The notes beneath the pieces were generated by a model that was not told where the DNA came from, did not search any database, and worked only from the letters and a program-made list of their open reading frames with translations. A stretch of DNA of 64,000 bases from contig OY978529.1 in NCBI GenBank assembly GCA_963854835.1, forward strand, positions 3,754,501 to 3,818,500, read 5' to 3'. The stretch is from Megamerina dolium (taxonomy: Eukaryota > Arthropoda > Insecta > Diptera > Megamerinidae). Below, one piece after another: positions 1-10,809 of the stretch (within the stretch, counting starts at the first letter, position 1; each line of letters opens with the position of its first letter). The position numbers and the translations under genes are program-made.

Positions 1-1000
1 TACCATGCTTTGACAATAGATTCTCAACCCATATACTCTCAAGGGAAGAATGGGAAGAATACCCCTAGTATTGTCAACGAAACTAGAGTTTATTCGGTAC
101 ATTTGTACACAGATGGCTCCAAATTGGAGGGAAGGGTAGGAGGTGGCGTCCTACCCGATTACCCGAAATTTGCAGTGTTTTTCAGCTGAGATTATGGCTA
201 TAAAGGAGGCGACAATGTGGCTTCGCTGTAATACAATATCCTTCAAATATATTTATATCTACACCGACAGTCAAGCCGCCATTAAATCTCTCGCAGGAAC
301 GTTCACCAAATCGGCACTTGCTCTTAAATGCCACTCAGCTCTTAACGAGCTAACGGAGCACTACAATGTACACATTGTATGGGTACCGGGGCATAGCGAT
401 ATTTCAGGGAACTGTGAGGCAGATGAATTGGCGAGATCGGACACTAGGTTGCAGAGATCTATACATCTCATCAAGCAGGAATTCCGCTTGCAACATGCAA
501 GCATCTTGTTACACAACATTACCTCACCATAGCCAAGAGAATATGGCGGGATGAGAGCTCTTGTGTTACTACTAGGAAAGTCTGACCAACTCTTGACAAT
601 AGAAGAACTCGTTCAATGTTGTCAATGAGTAGTTGCCGTACTCACGGGCCACTAGCTTGTGGGTAGGCATGCTACAAGGCTTGGTTTACCGGCCAACGAT
701 TTTTGTCACAGCTGCCAGGACAAGGAAGTGGAGGAAACTGTTTACCACTTCGTCTGTAGATGCCCCGCCTTGGTACGCAGAAGGCAAACACCCTGCTGGG
801 GAGTGCTTTTTTTACAGATACCACTGAGCTAACATCCATGGATGTCAGAGACATTGCTCTATTCATTAGGAAATATCAATGGTTCCGCTTAACAGAGGGA
901 ACAGCATAGTAAGTATCAGTGATGCATTGTAACACAATGGGCCAATTTTTGGCATAAGTGCGCCCCTTTTGGGGGGCCGCCACATAACTTAACCTATCCT
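1..1000 (+). pseudogene. 3' end of an I/R1-type non-LTR retrotransposon (RNase H and C-terminal zinc region)
   Basis: This is the tail of a retrotransposon polyprotein, cut by the left window edge. The RNase H domain starts near 106 (YTDGSKLEGRVGGGV), shifts frame near 150, and continues in the open frame 143-532 with YTDSQAAIKSL, VWVPGHSDISGNCEADELA. A third frame, about 640-908, carries the family's C-terminal cysteine/histidine stretch (CHSCQDKEVEETVYHFVCRCPAL) and ends in TAG near 908. A short 3' UTR follows with two hairpins (GCCAA/TTGGC, then CCCC/GGGG) and the block GCCACATAAC near 978. RNase H after the reverse transcriptase is typical of I, R1 and LOA elements; I cannot fix the clade. 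At least two frameshifts make it dead. Confidence 0.8.
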
Positions 1001-2060
1001 AAATCTTCTCTCTCTAAGGATGGAATATAGGATTCATATAAATAAGTGGTTATTGCCACAGCGACATTTCTTTTGAATCCTTTTATAAATAGTGTACGTA
1101 ATGCATAATGCACAATATATTGCAATTTAGCAACTGTCAACGATTTCAAACATATATATATTTTTTTAAATAATTGTTGCTGGCAATTCAAATTGAATTC
1201 TAACAAAAGCATGCATAAATACAAAAGGTTAGCGAATGTAAAATATATGCATGCACTATCCTTCTCTCTCTCTCTCTCTGAAATTTCAGTATCATCCTTA
1301 TAAGCATATAAGTGAGTACTACTTATAATCTGAAATGTTGAACAAATATAAAAAAAAAATATATATTTTTATTTTTCGAATATCCTTTTCCTTTTGCTAC
1401 GCTGCATTTTGCAATCCTTATTGTCTATATGATTTCCGTAATTGTTGTTTTCTTAGCACATCTAACCGTATTGTATTGCATTGTGTGATTTTGTGTTGAT
1501 CCTTTTCCCATTTCGCGTATTATATTACAAGTGGTAGTAAATGAGTATGTGGCCTCTGGTAAAAATGATATTTTGTATAATTTTTGTATTTTTCCTTTGA
1601 TTTTTCAAAGCATTCACATTTGTTGTTGTTATTTATTTTTTCCCCCCTCCAATTCATATTATGTTCTCTTAGTGTCCTTATATTTTTTTTGTGGCATTAC
1701 CTGCTTGTATTTGTATAGTAGAAAAATGAATTATTTCATTACATTTCTTCTATCTATTTTTTTTTTTTTTTTTTGTACTTTCCGTTTGTCAAAAATAAAA
1801 AAAAAAAAAATTATATAAATAGGATGTATAATAATATTTCTATATGCAAATCATGCATTGCCTTTCATATGAATTCGTTGGTTATCTTAACGAAAAAAAA
1901 AAAAAAATTAAAAATAACGGTGTTGTCTAAGCCAAAGGAAAAAGCAAGCAGAATGTATACATACAAAAAATTTCAAATTTATGGAAGCTTCTAATGTAAG
2001 TATTGTTATAAATAATTTAAATAATAAATCAAGACTTCCTGAAAGTATCTACTACTGGAT
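1001..2060. other. AT-rich spacer without a gene
   Basis: Very AT-rich DNA with a (CT)n tract at about 1262-1280 and long T or A runs near 1758-1775 and 1795-1810. The short open frames here are rich in F, Y, K and I and are explained by base composition. I see no recognisable element. Confidence 0.7.
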
Positions 2061-2221
2061 TAAATTAGGTTAAAGTTGTCCCCTATAGGTCTCATACAGA
2101 GCACAGTAGATGGATGTTAAAGTTTCAACATTTTTCTAACGGTTATATAAGCTTCATGGATATAAGAGTCCAAGGTGGACCCATCACTGGTCTAATATGA
2201 GACAATACTAACACAGGTACT

Positions 2222-2430
2222 TTGCACAATGAAATCCAATATTCCCGTGCAAGGTCTCCGGACACAGGGCTTTACAAGGAAACTGCAGAGCTGACTACAA
2301 ACTCGCAAGACAGGGCACAAAAGAGACCAGTGAACTATGTATTGATTCTAAAGTTTGAATCAAATTTCAAAGACTTTAAACTTGGTTCAGCTAAAGCAAG
2401 ATTGAGATCTGCCAGCCTTTTTCTTTACAT
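2222..2430 (+). pseudogene. Decayed RNase H fragment of a non-LTR retrotransposon
   Basis: In one frame from about 2250 the translation reads VSGHRALQGNCRADYKLARQGT, which lines up with the RNase H end of the LINE at 20134-20960 (VPGHRGIRGNCTADGLARQGT). The central GHxxxxGNxxAD and LARQGT motifs survive. No upstream DGS motif or downstream zinc region is clear, so this is a small, old remnant of the same LINE group. From 2431 to 2940 I see only unassigned AT-rich sequence with a repeated gcattctatt at 2621-2640. Confidence 0.6.
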
Positions 2431-2964
2431 CCTCCGCACAGAAGGGGAGAACTCTACCTTCAAGAACTCTACCTTCAAGTACTTTGCTAATACTTAAGTG
2501 TTGATCAAATATGCTTTTTACAAGATCAACGTGTATCTTATTAGGGACTGGTCTATCTTATTACAGCAATTTTAAATGCACCTCCGAGTGTGTACTACGA
2601 TGGAAGATAACCCACTCATTGCATTCTATTGCATTCTATTCGATTTACAATTTCTTTCGGCTAATGAAACAAATACGGAAGAGAGCTGAGAGGGCGTTAG
2701 AATGAACATTCTACGAATGAAAATTCGTTGTCTCAAAATATAGCGGAGTTAAAGATATGTCTGGGGAAATACAGTCGATAAAGTGAACGAATTTCCATAT
2801 TTCCTCAGCTAAATTGCAAAAGACGATAGGACGATAGAATTTCACCATTTTGACTTTGTTATAACCTTAGCTCCAGCCTGAAGATTAAGTTGTTCAGCCT
2901 GCGGCGTCAATATACAATATTTGGTTCATGTTCTTTAAAGTCTCTGGCAACTGCACATAGGGTA

Positions 2965-3530
2965 ATTTATAGTCACGAGGGCAAGACGAAGTACATGGTA
3001 TCAACAAACAAAGAGTTTCGGCATCTTGGACAACACGTCAGTGTTGAGAATTACACTTTTGATGTGGTGAAGGACTTCGTCTATCTTGAAATCAGCATCA
3101 ACAACTGTAAGGACATCAGCCTGGAGATCATGCGTACGATAACTCTTGCTAATAGATGTTACTTTGGGCTGAGTAAGTAATTGAGTAGTCGAGCCCTCTT
3201 TCGAAGATCGAAAATCACACTCTACAAGTTCCTCATTATTTTTGCCGAAACATATGGCGCAGAAGTCTGCACAATCTCCACTACGGATGAGAGGATGCTT
3301 GGAGTTTTCGAGAGAAAAATTGTGCGCAGCATCTTCGGACCTATTTGCATTGATGCCGAGTATCGAATAAAGTACAACAATGAGGTGTATGAGCTGTGCG
3401 CTTACATTGACATAGTAAGGCGAATCAAAATCCAGCGGTTGCGCTGGCTAGGCCATGTCGAGCGAATGTAAGAATATACTCCAGCGAAAAGGGTATTTAA
3501 TTCGGCACCAGCTGGAGGACGCAGAACTTT
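2965..3530 (+). pseudogene. RTE-like retrotransposon, 3' part of the reverse transcriptase ORF
   Basis: The translation starts at GKTKYMVSTNKEFRHLGQHV and runs through the region after the polymerase palm: FVYLEISINN, RCYFGLSK, SRRSKITLYK, TYGAEVCTISTTDERMLGVFERK and RIKIQRLRWLGHVERM. It is the same family as the longer copies at 31180-33115 and 46795-48720. A TAA at 3178-3180 replaces the CAA glutamine of the other copies (SKQL), and a second stop follows GHVERM near 3471. The YADD polymerase core and endonuclease are absent, as expected for a 5'-truncated copy. Confidence 0.85.
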
Positions 3531-3839
3531 AGCACTATATCATATCATCTTAGGCTTTACCGAGAACCATTAAGATGGAGACTCCTAACGTCTGGATTAG
3601 ACACATGAAATGGAAGTAGACAGACAGGACAGTGGGTAGCAAGTATCGTAGCATTTACTTAATGGGACTCTATTAGAAAGAACAACATTTTGTCTTTCTG
3701 AAAATGTCAAGCTGAGGCTTTTTAGGTATTACCTAGTCTAGTTATAATATTGATACACAGAACAATCGACACCAAATGAAAACGAATTAATTGTTTTCAA
3801 AACTTTTCTTTTTCTTTTTATTGGGTTATTCTATGGCTT
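3531..3839. other. Unassigned spacer
   Basis: No convincing coding match, RNA gene or repeat. Short open stretches around 3550-3720 could be a remnant of another element, but no motif allows assignment. Confidence 0.5.
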
Positions 3840-5075
3840 AAAATTTTAGAACAACTTTTTCGAAATGACTTCCATTTGCCTTTCATCACGACTTGAGACG
3901 ATCTGGCCACTCATCGATCGCGAGATGCACACAAGGGCTCACTTCAACGACTCAATATTTGAGTGTCGAGTAGAGCAAACCATGCCCTCTAATACGGACC
4001 ACAACTTGTAATACAACGGATTAAGGTCTGGACTACCAGCTGGCCAATCATCCGTTGATATGAAGTCCGAAATGTTGTTTTTTAGCCACAGTTAATTCGT
4101 TTTTGCCTTGTTAGCTGAAGCAGAGGCCTCTTTGGATCCTCGGGATGCATTGGGATGCTTCTCTAAATGACCGAGCATACACACGATCGTTCTGTTTATT
4201 GAACGATTCTTCTACGGGGAAGATTTTCTCGTCAGTAAACAGAATTTGTCTGTGAGCGTATCGGCTTTCGTACCCGCTTTCGATTTTCGCTTACGTTTTC
4301 CCCTCCAATGTGGCCGTGAGCAGGTGTTGAGTGTGTTCGCTTGTACGCGTTGACACCCAAATCTTCATGGACATGGATTTTTGCGAAAATTGCATTTCCA
4401 GCGACAAGATTTTCTGTTTTCGCAGCGGTTTTGGGTCGATTCGTTTCTTCACGGCTATGATCGCTTTCGGAGTTATCACAGCAAGCGGACGTTCGAATCT
4501 ATGACGGTCTCGTACTTCAACAGTGTCCTCAAACAACTTCACAGCATAAAAAAAAAAATAAATATGTGGCACTTAAAGCCCCAAAGGGCTCATTGGCCGA
4601 GCTTCTCTTCTATTACTGTTGTGCGTCTTAAATTTTGGACAGTATTAGAATGGACCTACTTATTTTAGCCGGTTCCGAACGGCAGAACACTTGTGACATC
4701 ACTTTTTCTGAGCTTTGTCACAGGGTTCTTTTTAGAAGCTTTTTCATGGCAAGTTGTTACTGTCGGAAGAATTGCCAATTGCTTGCCGACAGGTGGGTAC
4801 CATTCGAAAGAAAAATCTTTTCGATATAAAATTTGTTATGCATCAGCTGGGTATTGAACCACGACCTACAGATCAGAAGGCGAACACACTAACCACTGAG
4901 CTACGGCACCCACACAACTTCACAGCACGATACACAAAATTGCGAGTAATTCCAAGCGGACGCAACATCCGAAAGATATCGCCTTTTCCCATGTTCCATT
5001 TTAGTAGGCCAACTAAACAACAATACGATTTTCGATATCGCCCAATTCCATGATTGTAAAAAATTGATGCCAAAA
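3840..5075 (-). pseudogene. IS630/Tc1/mariner transposase, DD37D (maT-like) type, split by a SINE
   Basis: Read on the minus strand, the N-terminal helix-turn-helix region lies at about 5055-4914 (MGKGDIFRMLRPLGITRNFVYRAVK). It resumes after the SINE at 4533 with FEDTVEVRDRHRFERPL and NPLRKQKILSLEMQFS. The catalytic end lies around 4080-3850: DDWPAGSPDLNPLYYKLW, then a degenerate C-terminus. DD37D relatives have NPLD, so the third catalytic aspartate is replaced by tyrosine here. Several frameshifts separate the blocks and no complete inverted repeats were found. The SINE duplicated 14 bp of the transposase on insertion. Confidence 0.7.
4547..4913 (-). mobile_element. tRNA-derived SINE, subfamily 1, full length
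   Basis: On the minus strand the copy begins with a tRNA-like head (GCCGTAGCTCAGTGGTTAGT; B-box-like GGTTCAATACCC), continues with a body shared by all family members, and ends with a hairpin (AGCCC TTTG GGGCT), AAGTGCCACATATTTATTT and a T-rich tail. It is flanked by a perfect 14-bp target duplication, ACAACTTCACAGCA, at 4533-4546 and 4914-4927. That duplication lies inside the DD37D transposase relic, so the SINE is younger than that transposon. Confidence 0.92.
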
Positions 5076-5099
5076 TTGATGAAAAGACTTTCATTAGTT

Positions 5100-6459
5100 T
5101 GATGTCACATTGAGTTCCCTATTGCTTAAGTTTCAGAAACCGATGGAGTTGAGTCCATGTGGTATCAGACGGGTTCTTAACTAGTGTAAGTGAGCCATCA
5201 GAGCAGTTCCTGTTAGCGTAACTGGTATTGAATTTTAAAATATTTAAAAAAAAAATTCCATTAGCAACTTTTTTCAAAGTTGCTGAGCTCATTTGGTTCA
5301 AGTTCGATAAATTATTCATAATAACGCATCACGCATTGACATGTTATGAGACGTCAATTACGCTATGGTGAAGTAATCAAGCTGAGTTGAAAGCAAAGCT
5401 TCAGTCTATAAGACATCGATTGACAAGGTTTAAGAAAATATCCAAGTGAATGAGTAATGAAAATATATTGACAATATAATTTTTAATTTTACGGTAAAAA
5501 TATACAAGACGATTAAAAAAAATAATTACAAATCTAATCTAATATATCAAACTAATCAGCTAGGCGGTTGACTGAATGACTGACTCACTTAGTGAATGAG
5601 TGACTTGCACTGATGACGCAAATACATTTGCGATCGAGAAACTTGAATGATCACAAAAACACTAGATCACTTCTTAGTGTAATACTGTAATACTATGTGT
5701 ATGACATACTGATCCATTAGCAAATAATTGCAATAAGTGCAATTTGCTGCCGTCATTAAGGCGACTTATAATATAAAATGCGTCCAGCAAGCAGCAACCA
5801 CTTTAATGAAAACAATCAATAAATGTCACACAGATGACACAAATTTATTGATGGATTATTATATATGAGTATGTTTTAAACATAATTTTAATATTCTACG
5901 CAATTCGCAAGCCACGCCATGATCTGTACTGCACTGTACAAATGCAATTTGGTTTGGCCGCGATTTTGTTGGCAATCTTTATTGGCACGATCACTCACGA
6001 TCACTACTTTATGCTATTCACATAATACGTACTTTATTCAGCCAATGCACAGTTCTTCGTCAACACATCAATCATATGGCCGACAGATTGTCAAATCTAC
6101 TTATGAATTGCAACACAGACTAGTATGCAGCACATGGTAGTGACCAGCAATCTAGCAAGGCAGGCGAACGATCGAGCGCCTGACTTAATTTAAATGTGTC
6201 CAAGTGTTGCTTAAGTGCTTTATTTGTGGGTTGTATATATTTATTCTCATTAGATTTTAGAAATTACCAGTATCGCATATGCGTATTTAAATATATCAAA
6301 TGTTTCGATCTTTGTAAACATTCGTATTCACATATCAATGAGAGTAACACAAATGCATAAAATGTGTGGGCATATTAATTAATAGCATTTAAGTATATAC
6401 ATTTTTTTGCAAATGGATTAAAATTGATTTATGATTAATTACCTTTAATCATAACTATA
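5100..6459. other. AT-rich spacer without a gene
   Basis: No open frame of credible composition and no element match. The longest open frame (5919-6140) lacks any recognisable motif and is probably chance. Confidence 0.6.
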
Positions 6460-7310
6460 TACGTTCGTGTTGGTGACATCATATTTAATTGTAATTATAA
6501 ATTAAAAGCTGTTTAATTGATGATCAACAATGATCTTCTGTGATCTCATGTGGCACATATTAAGATCATATATTGCATTAAAGAATACTATATTTGCCAT
6601 TGAATTCATCTTCAAGTGCTGCTCTTATCCGCTTAAAGAGCTTTGTTATAATGATACCTAAGTTTAGACCAATGGGTGATCTATAAAGTGATCTTTAATT
6701 CAAGCATAGGTTGATTTTCAGTGATCTATTTATATCTGCTTTTATTAAGCCCGAAATATTTCTAAAAGTTTCATAATATGTACAATATATTCTAACTTAG
6801 TCGTCTTAGGGATCATTTTCAAAGTTACTTCTAAGTGATCTTCTCAGTGGTTCGTTATTCTCTTCTTCGTATTCTTTGTATATATCTTTTGAGAAAGTTT
6901 TGACATTTAAAATATTTATCTATTCACTTTTATAATGTTCGAAATGATCTTGAAATGATATTTTCATAGATCAATTGATCTTTGATATTTCAGTGATCTC
7001 TAAGTGATCTCTCTCATACAAAGTGTTGTTATATACTCTAGAATTGTTTTTTAAGTTCAAAAGATTTATAAATGTTGGATTTTTGACTTTTCAGTGTATT
7101 TGTGTAGTCTTATTTATGACATCCGAAGTGTTTTCGAAATAATATTTTTTTACCTCAATTAATCTTTCATATTCCAATGATCTTTAAGAGATCTTACTAT
7201 GTGAAGTAAAGTGTTGTTTTATAATTTAGACTAAATTTATGTTTAATTTATACTGAAGGCATTTCATAATGATAATTTTATACTCTAGGCGATCTTTGGT
7301 GCTTTTAAAG
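6460..7310. repeat. Decayed tandem repeat, unit about 180-190 bp, rich in TGATCT
   Basis: Blocks of the type cttttat-aa-(n)-cGAAaT followed by AGTGATCT(T/C)TAAGTGATCT recur about 6739, 6929 and 7107, with a weaker earlier unit near 6640. In two units the block is followed by AAAGTGTTGTT-ATA. Identity between units is modest, so this is an old array. No coding potential is visible. Boundaries are approximate. Confidence 0.45.
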
Positions 7311-7489
7311 ATTTTGCACAGCGAAAACTGGCAAGCCCTGATCACGGTATTAGTTAAACTCGCGGTAAATTTACTAAATTATTAAAGTTACGTTTAATTA
7401 GCTACTAATTAAATTTTATTTTAAATTTCATAAATGCAAGAATGAGTTTATTTCTTCCATTTTGGATGAGAATCATTTAAACGTTGAAG

Positions 7490-8090
7490 AGTAAAAATTA
7501 GGGGGGAGTCGACTATATGCCGCTTCCAGGTACCAAGAAGTCGACCAGAGTGGGCTAATTTTATAAAAACATCAATTCTGTAGGGAAGCTCCTCTAAAGA
7601 ATGACGATATGAGGTAAGCATGCTACGGTAAAACGTGGGATCTCAAGCAGTGATCCCTCGGCAGCTATGGCGGTATTTTCCAATTTTCAGGTATTTTTAT
7701 ATTAATTTTGTAAGAGAGCACCCATAAGGGGTGGCATAGGTTCCTAATATGTTCATAACAAACTCTGAGATGAAAAATGAATGAGAGTTGAGTTATATGC
7801 TTTACACCTCTAAAGTTACACTGGAAGCGGTGGGAGCAAATTTAACTGAAAAAGGGTGGCCTACCCTTTAAGTGTTGGAGATAGGTAGAACGAATGTTTC
7901 GAACAAATTTTCAGGAGAAAAAACAAATTCGCGTTCATCGTATATTTTATCCCTCCAAGAGTGACACCAGAGCAGCTATATGGGGGGTTATTTGTCGATT
8001 TTTCTTCCATATGTTTGAACTTTGATGAGAAGAAATTTATGAGATTATGATTTTTTAATAAACACTTTAAAAAGTATATTAAAGGATCGC
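7490..8090. repeat. Dispersed 120-170 bp repeat family, forward orientation
   Basis: Decayed copies of a noncoding repeat found about ten times in the window. Recognisable blocks are TTTTATCCCTC or TTACCCTC before a CCAGAG-GGCGG-like segment, TGTAGGGAAGCTCCTCTAAAG, and GGTAAGCATG. The same blocks appear in reverse orientation at 49200-49800 and elsewhere. The minus-strand open frame 7861-8115 lies inside the repeat and is not convincing. Confidence 0.5.
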
Positions 8091-8094
8091 AGAT

Positions 8095-8765
8095 CGTATG
8101 AAATTTTGATGTCAAAGATGCACCACACTCTGGAAGGCCAGAGTCTGTCTGTTATGTAAGCACTGTTTCTATTGCCCAGGAGCTAAAAAACGGCACCAAA
8201 AACCGTTTGGAACCATTTAAATAAGGCTGGATACAAAAAGAAGCTCAATGTATGGGTGCCACACGAGTTAACGCAAAAAATACCTCATGGACCGAATTTC
8301 CATCTGCGAATCGCTGCTGAATCGATCCATTTCTGAAGCGGATGGTTACCAGTGATGAAAAGTGGGTCACTTATGACAACGTCAAGCACTAACGGTCGTG
8401 GTTGAATTGCGGTGAGCCGGCGCAAACGGTGGTCAAGCCAGGATAGACGGTCAGGAAGGTTTAGCTGTGTTTGTTTTGGTGGGATTGGCAGTGAATCATC
8501 TATTATGAGCTGCTCCCCTACAGCTAAACTCTTAATTCAAATTTGTACTGTCAAGAATTGGACCGTTTGAAGGAAGCAATCGCAAAGAAGCGGCCACATT
8601 TGGTCAATAGGAGAGGAATTTTGTTCCATCAGGACAACGCCAGACCACACACATCCATACTGACTCGCCAGAAGCCCCGGGAGCTTGGTTGGGAGGTTCT
8701 TATGCATCCACCTTATAGTCCGGACCTGGCACCACATACGCCTTTTCAATGATTTGACACATTTG
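8095..8765 (+). pseudogene. mariner (DD34D) transposase fragment
   Basis: Internal fragment of the same mariner family as 39032-40212 and 61560-62770. The N-terminal linker reads FDVKDAPHSGRP near 8100. The catalytic domain follows with RMVTSDEKWVTYDNVK near 8340, then NCGEPAQTVVKPG, IIYYELLPY, YCQELDRLKEAIAKKRP and GILFHQDNARPHTS. It ends at HPPYSPDLAP near 8735, where the sequence leaves the family. Several stops interrupt it and neither terminal inverted repeat is present. Roughly 8766-9046 contains no recognisable feature. Confidence 0.85.
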
Positions 8766-9046
8766 ACCCTCTTGGGGGGAGTTTTTCCAATTGAAGATTG
8801 AATATTGAATATTTTCGAAGTGTTATCAAAATCATAATACATAAAATAATATAATATTCTTAACCCCATTCTAATAAGACTCCAACCTGCAGTATACGAT
8901 ATGTAAATTCATTACATTATGTGCCATTCATTAACATGACTGCTGACATGAACGATTGTCATTCGAAAATATAGTTGTTTTTTTTTTCATTTCTATCGTA
9001 CATACATCATCTATCTATCCGGTATGCAGTATTTCAACATGAAGTA

Positions 9047-9406
9047 CATTTTGTCAAATAAGTACCCGGAAACCGGAAATTCTCATTTGTAATTTTCCCT
9101 CTGAGAATATTTCAAAAAAAGGTTCCCAGGTTGGCACAACTGTCAGCCATTATTCTGTGAATTTTTATTGCTATGTGTCATTTAGTTTGGTTACGGCGTC
9201 ATTAGGAACAAGTCAACCTTTTGTGTGCGTTGCGATTTTTATTATGGATAAAAATATCGAACAAAGAGTTTGTGTGAAATTTTTGTGTGTTTCAAACGAA
9301 ATTTCTTGTGCCAAAACGTTGGAAATTTTGAAAAAAAACATTTGGTGATTCAACCATGTCTAAAAAAAATTTCACACAAATTTCCGGGTACTTATTTGAC
9401 AGAATG
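9047..9406 (+). mobile_element. mariner-derived MITE, copy 1 (360 bp)
   Basis: The element is bounded by TA at 9045-9046 and 9407-9408. Its ends are long inverted repeats starting CATTYTGTCAAATAAGTACC. Inside, a reading frame from ATG at 9244 gives MDKNIEQRVCVKF, then NEISCAKTLEILKKN, and breaks near 9347. That is the start of a SETMAR-type mariner transposase; the DDE domain is missing. The element is therefore an internally deleted mariner that would need a transposase supplied in trans. Copies 2 and 3 are at 17590-17971 and 52026-52366. Confidence 0.88.
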
Positions 9407-9408
9407 TA

Positions 9409-10027
9409 TATCTTATTTTATTTTAAACAAAAATTTTTTATTATTATTTTCCGTTTCTCTCAATTCATTACGATCGCTTAAATTGAGTTCAAACACTTAA
9501 AATTGTTTATAATCATCATGCAATGCATTTATGTACATAGTACTCGTACATTTGTTCAAAACACTTGTGCATAAATTAATGTCAAATGTTGCAAAAATGT
9601 CTCAGACATAACAAGAACAATAACAACAACAACAACAACAACAATAATAATAAAATTGATATAATTGATCATGTTGTATAGATCATTAGACATACAAGTA
9701 CTCGTATGTAATATATCTGCAATTGTATGCGCAATATATTGCAGATCTATATGGTGTAAGAGATGTATGAGTTTAAGATATCGGTCAAGTTCCATTAGTT
9801 TAGTCTGTTGTCTCGTAACGATTAATTAGATTTATACTTGTTGAGAAAAAAACAAAATATAGAATAATAATGTACGATATGCAATGTGTTTTGCGAAATT
9901 CATTAATGAAATAGTCTATGTGATTTACTTGCTTTCATACTAGCGTAATTAGAAATCTTGAAACTATAGAGACTGTATTTATTGACTTGGTAAAATTTCC
10001 TAAAATTTCCTAAAATTATATGGAATT
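9409..10027. repeat. AT-rich spacer with a CAA/CAA-TAA microsatellite
   Basis: A (CAA)n/(TAA)n microsatellite occupies about 9616-9652. Otherwise no gene or element is visible. A local duplication, taaaatttcc repeated, lies near 9989-10010. Confidence 0.6.
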
Positions 10028-10432
10028 AGTAGTTGGGATTGGTTGGTTCTGGCGCAGAGGAGCAGAGTAGCAATGACGTCATCGGTTTGTGTATAGGATA
10101 TTTATGTCGTCGTCGGTTTGTGTATAGGATATTTATGACGTCATCGGTTTGTGTATAGGATATTTATGACGTCATCGGTTTGTGCATAGGATATTTATGA
10201 CGTCATCGGTGTGTGTCTTGGGTGTTAATTATCAGCTCAAGTATGATTAGATCAAGTCTGGTAGTATCATACCCGAGCTGATCTGATATTAACAGACCTG
10301 ATCTGATCATACCTGAGCTGATAATTAACACCCAAGACACACACCGATGAAGTTATAAATATCCTATACACAAACCGATGACGTCATTGCTCCTCTGCAC
10401 CTTTACGCCAAAACCGACCAATCCCAACTACT
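10028..10432. mobile_element. Foldback element with internal 31-bp tandem repeats
   Basis: The ends are inverted copies starting AGTAGTTGGGATTGGT, flanked by a 6-bp target duplication GGAATT (10022-10027, 10433-10438). The left arm (about 10028-10262) carries four full 31-bp tandem units starting at 10073, 10104, 10135 and 10166, plus a partial one at 10197. The right arm carries one full unit and a partial. The arms continue almost to a small central loop near 10263-10292, so the strand could fold into one long hairpin. Each unmutated unit contains the palindrome TGACGTCA. No protein is encoded; mobilisation in trans is inferred. Confidence 0.88.
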
Positions 10433-10809
10433 GGAATTGTATTTTGTATCTGTATGTATTTTTTCTTTTCACTCATTTTCAGCTGCGATCAATTCCGCTA
10501 TCACTTTGAGGACATTACACTTATTCATTCATTCATCAGAAGATTAATTAATGGAGAAGCCGGTTTATTATTCTAAATTATGAATAAAATTATTGATCGG
10601 AAGTCCTCAAAATTATCACAGCGGAACTCTCACATATGCTTCTTAATATGTACAATGTGTGATTGACGGAAAAAATTTCCTGGAAGTCTGGAAAAGGCAT
10701 AGAAGATATAATATTTCTATAAATAGAATTCAAATCAAGGGTTTGTTTGACTCAATAAGGTCAAAAATCATTTCCGACCTCAAAAAAATTATGACAGTTG
10801 AAATAATTA

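Noticed and set aside
5919..6140. 73-codon plus-strand frame
   Set aside because: Composition is like the AT-rich flanks and there is no motif or splice context.
7861..8115. 84-codon minus-strand open frame
   Set aside because: It lies in the dispersed noncoding repeat and the transposase fragment boundary and lacks recognisable motifs.
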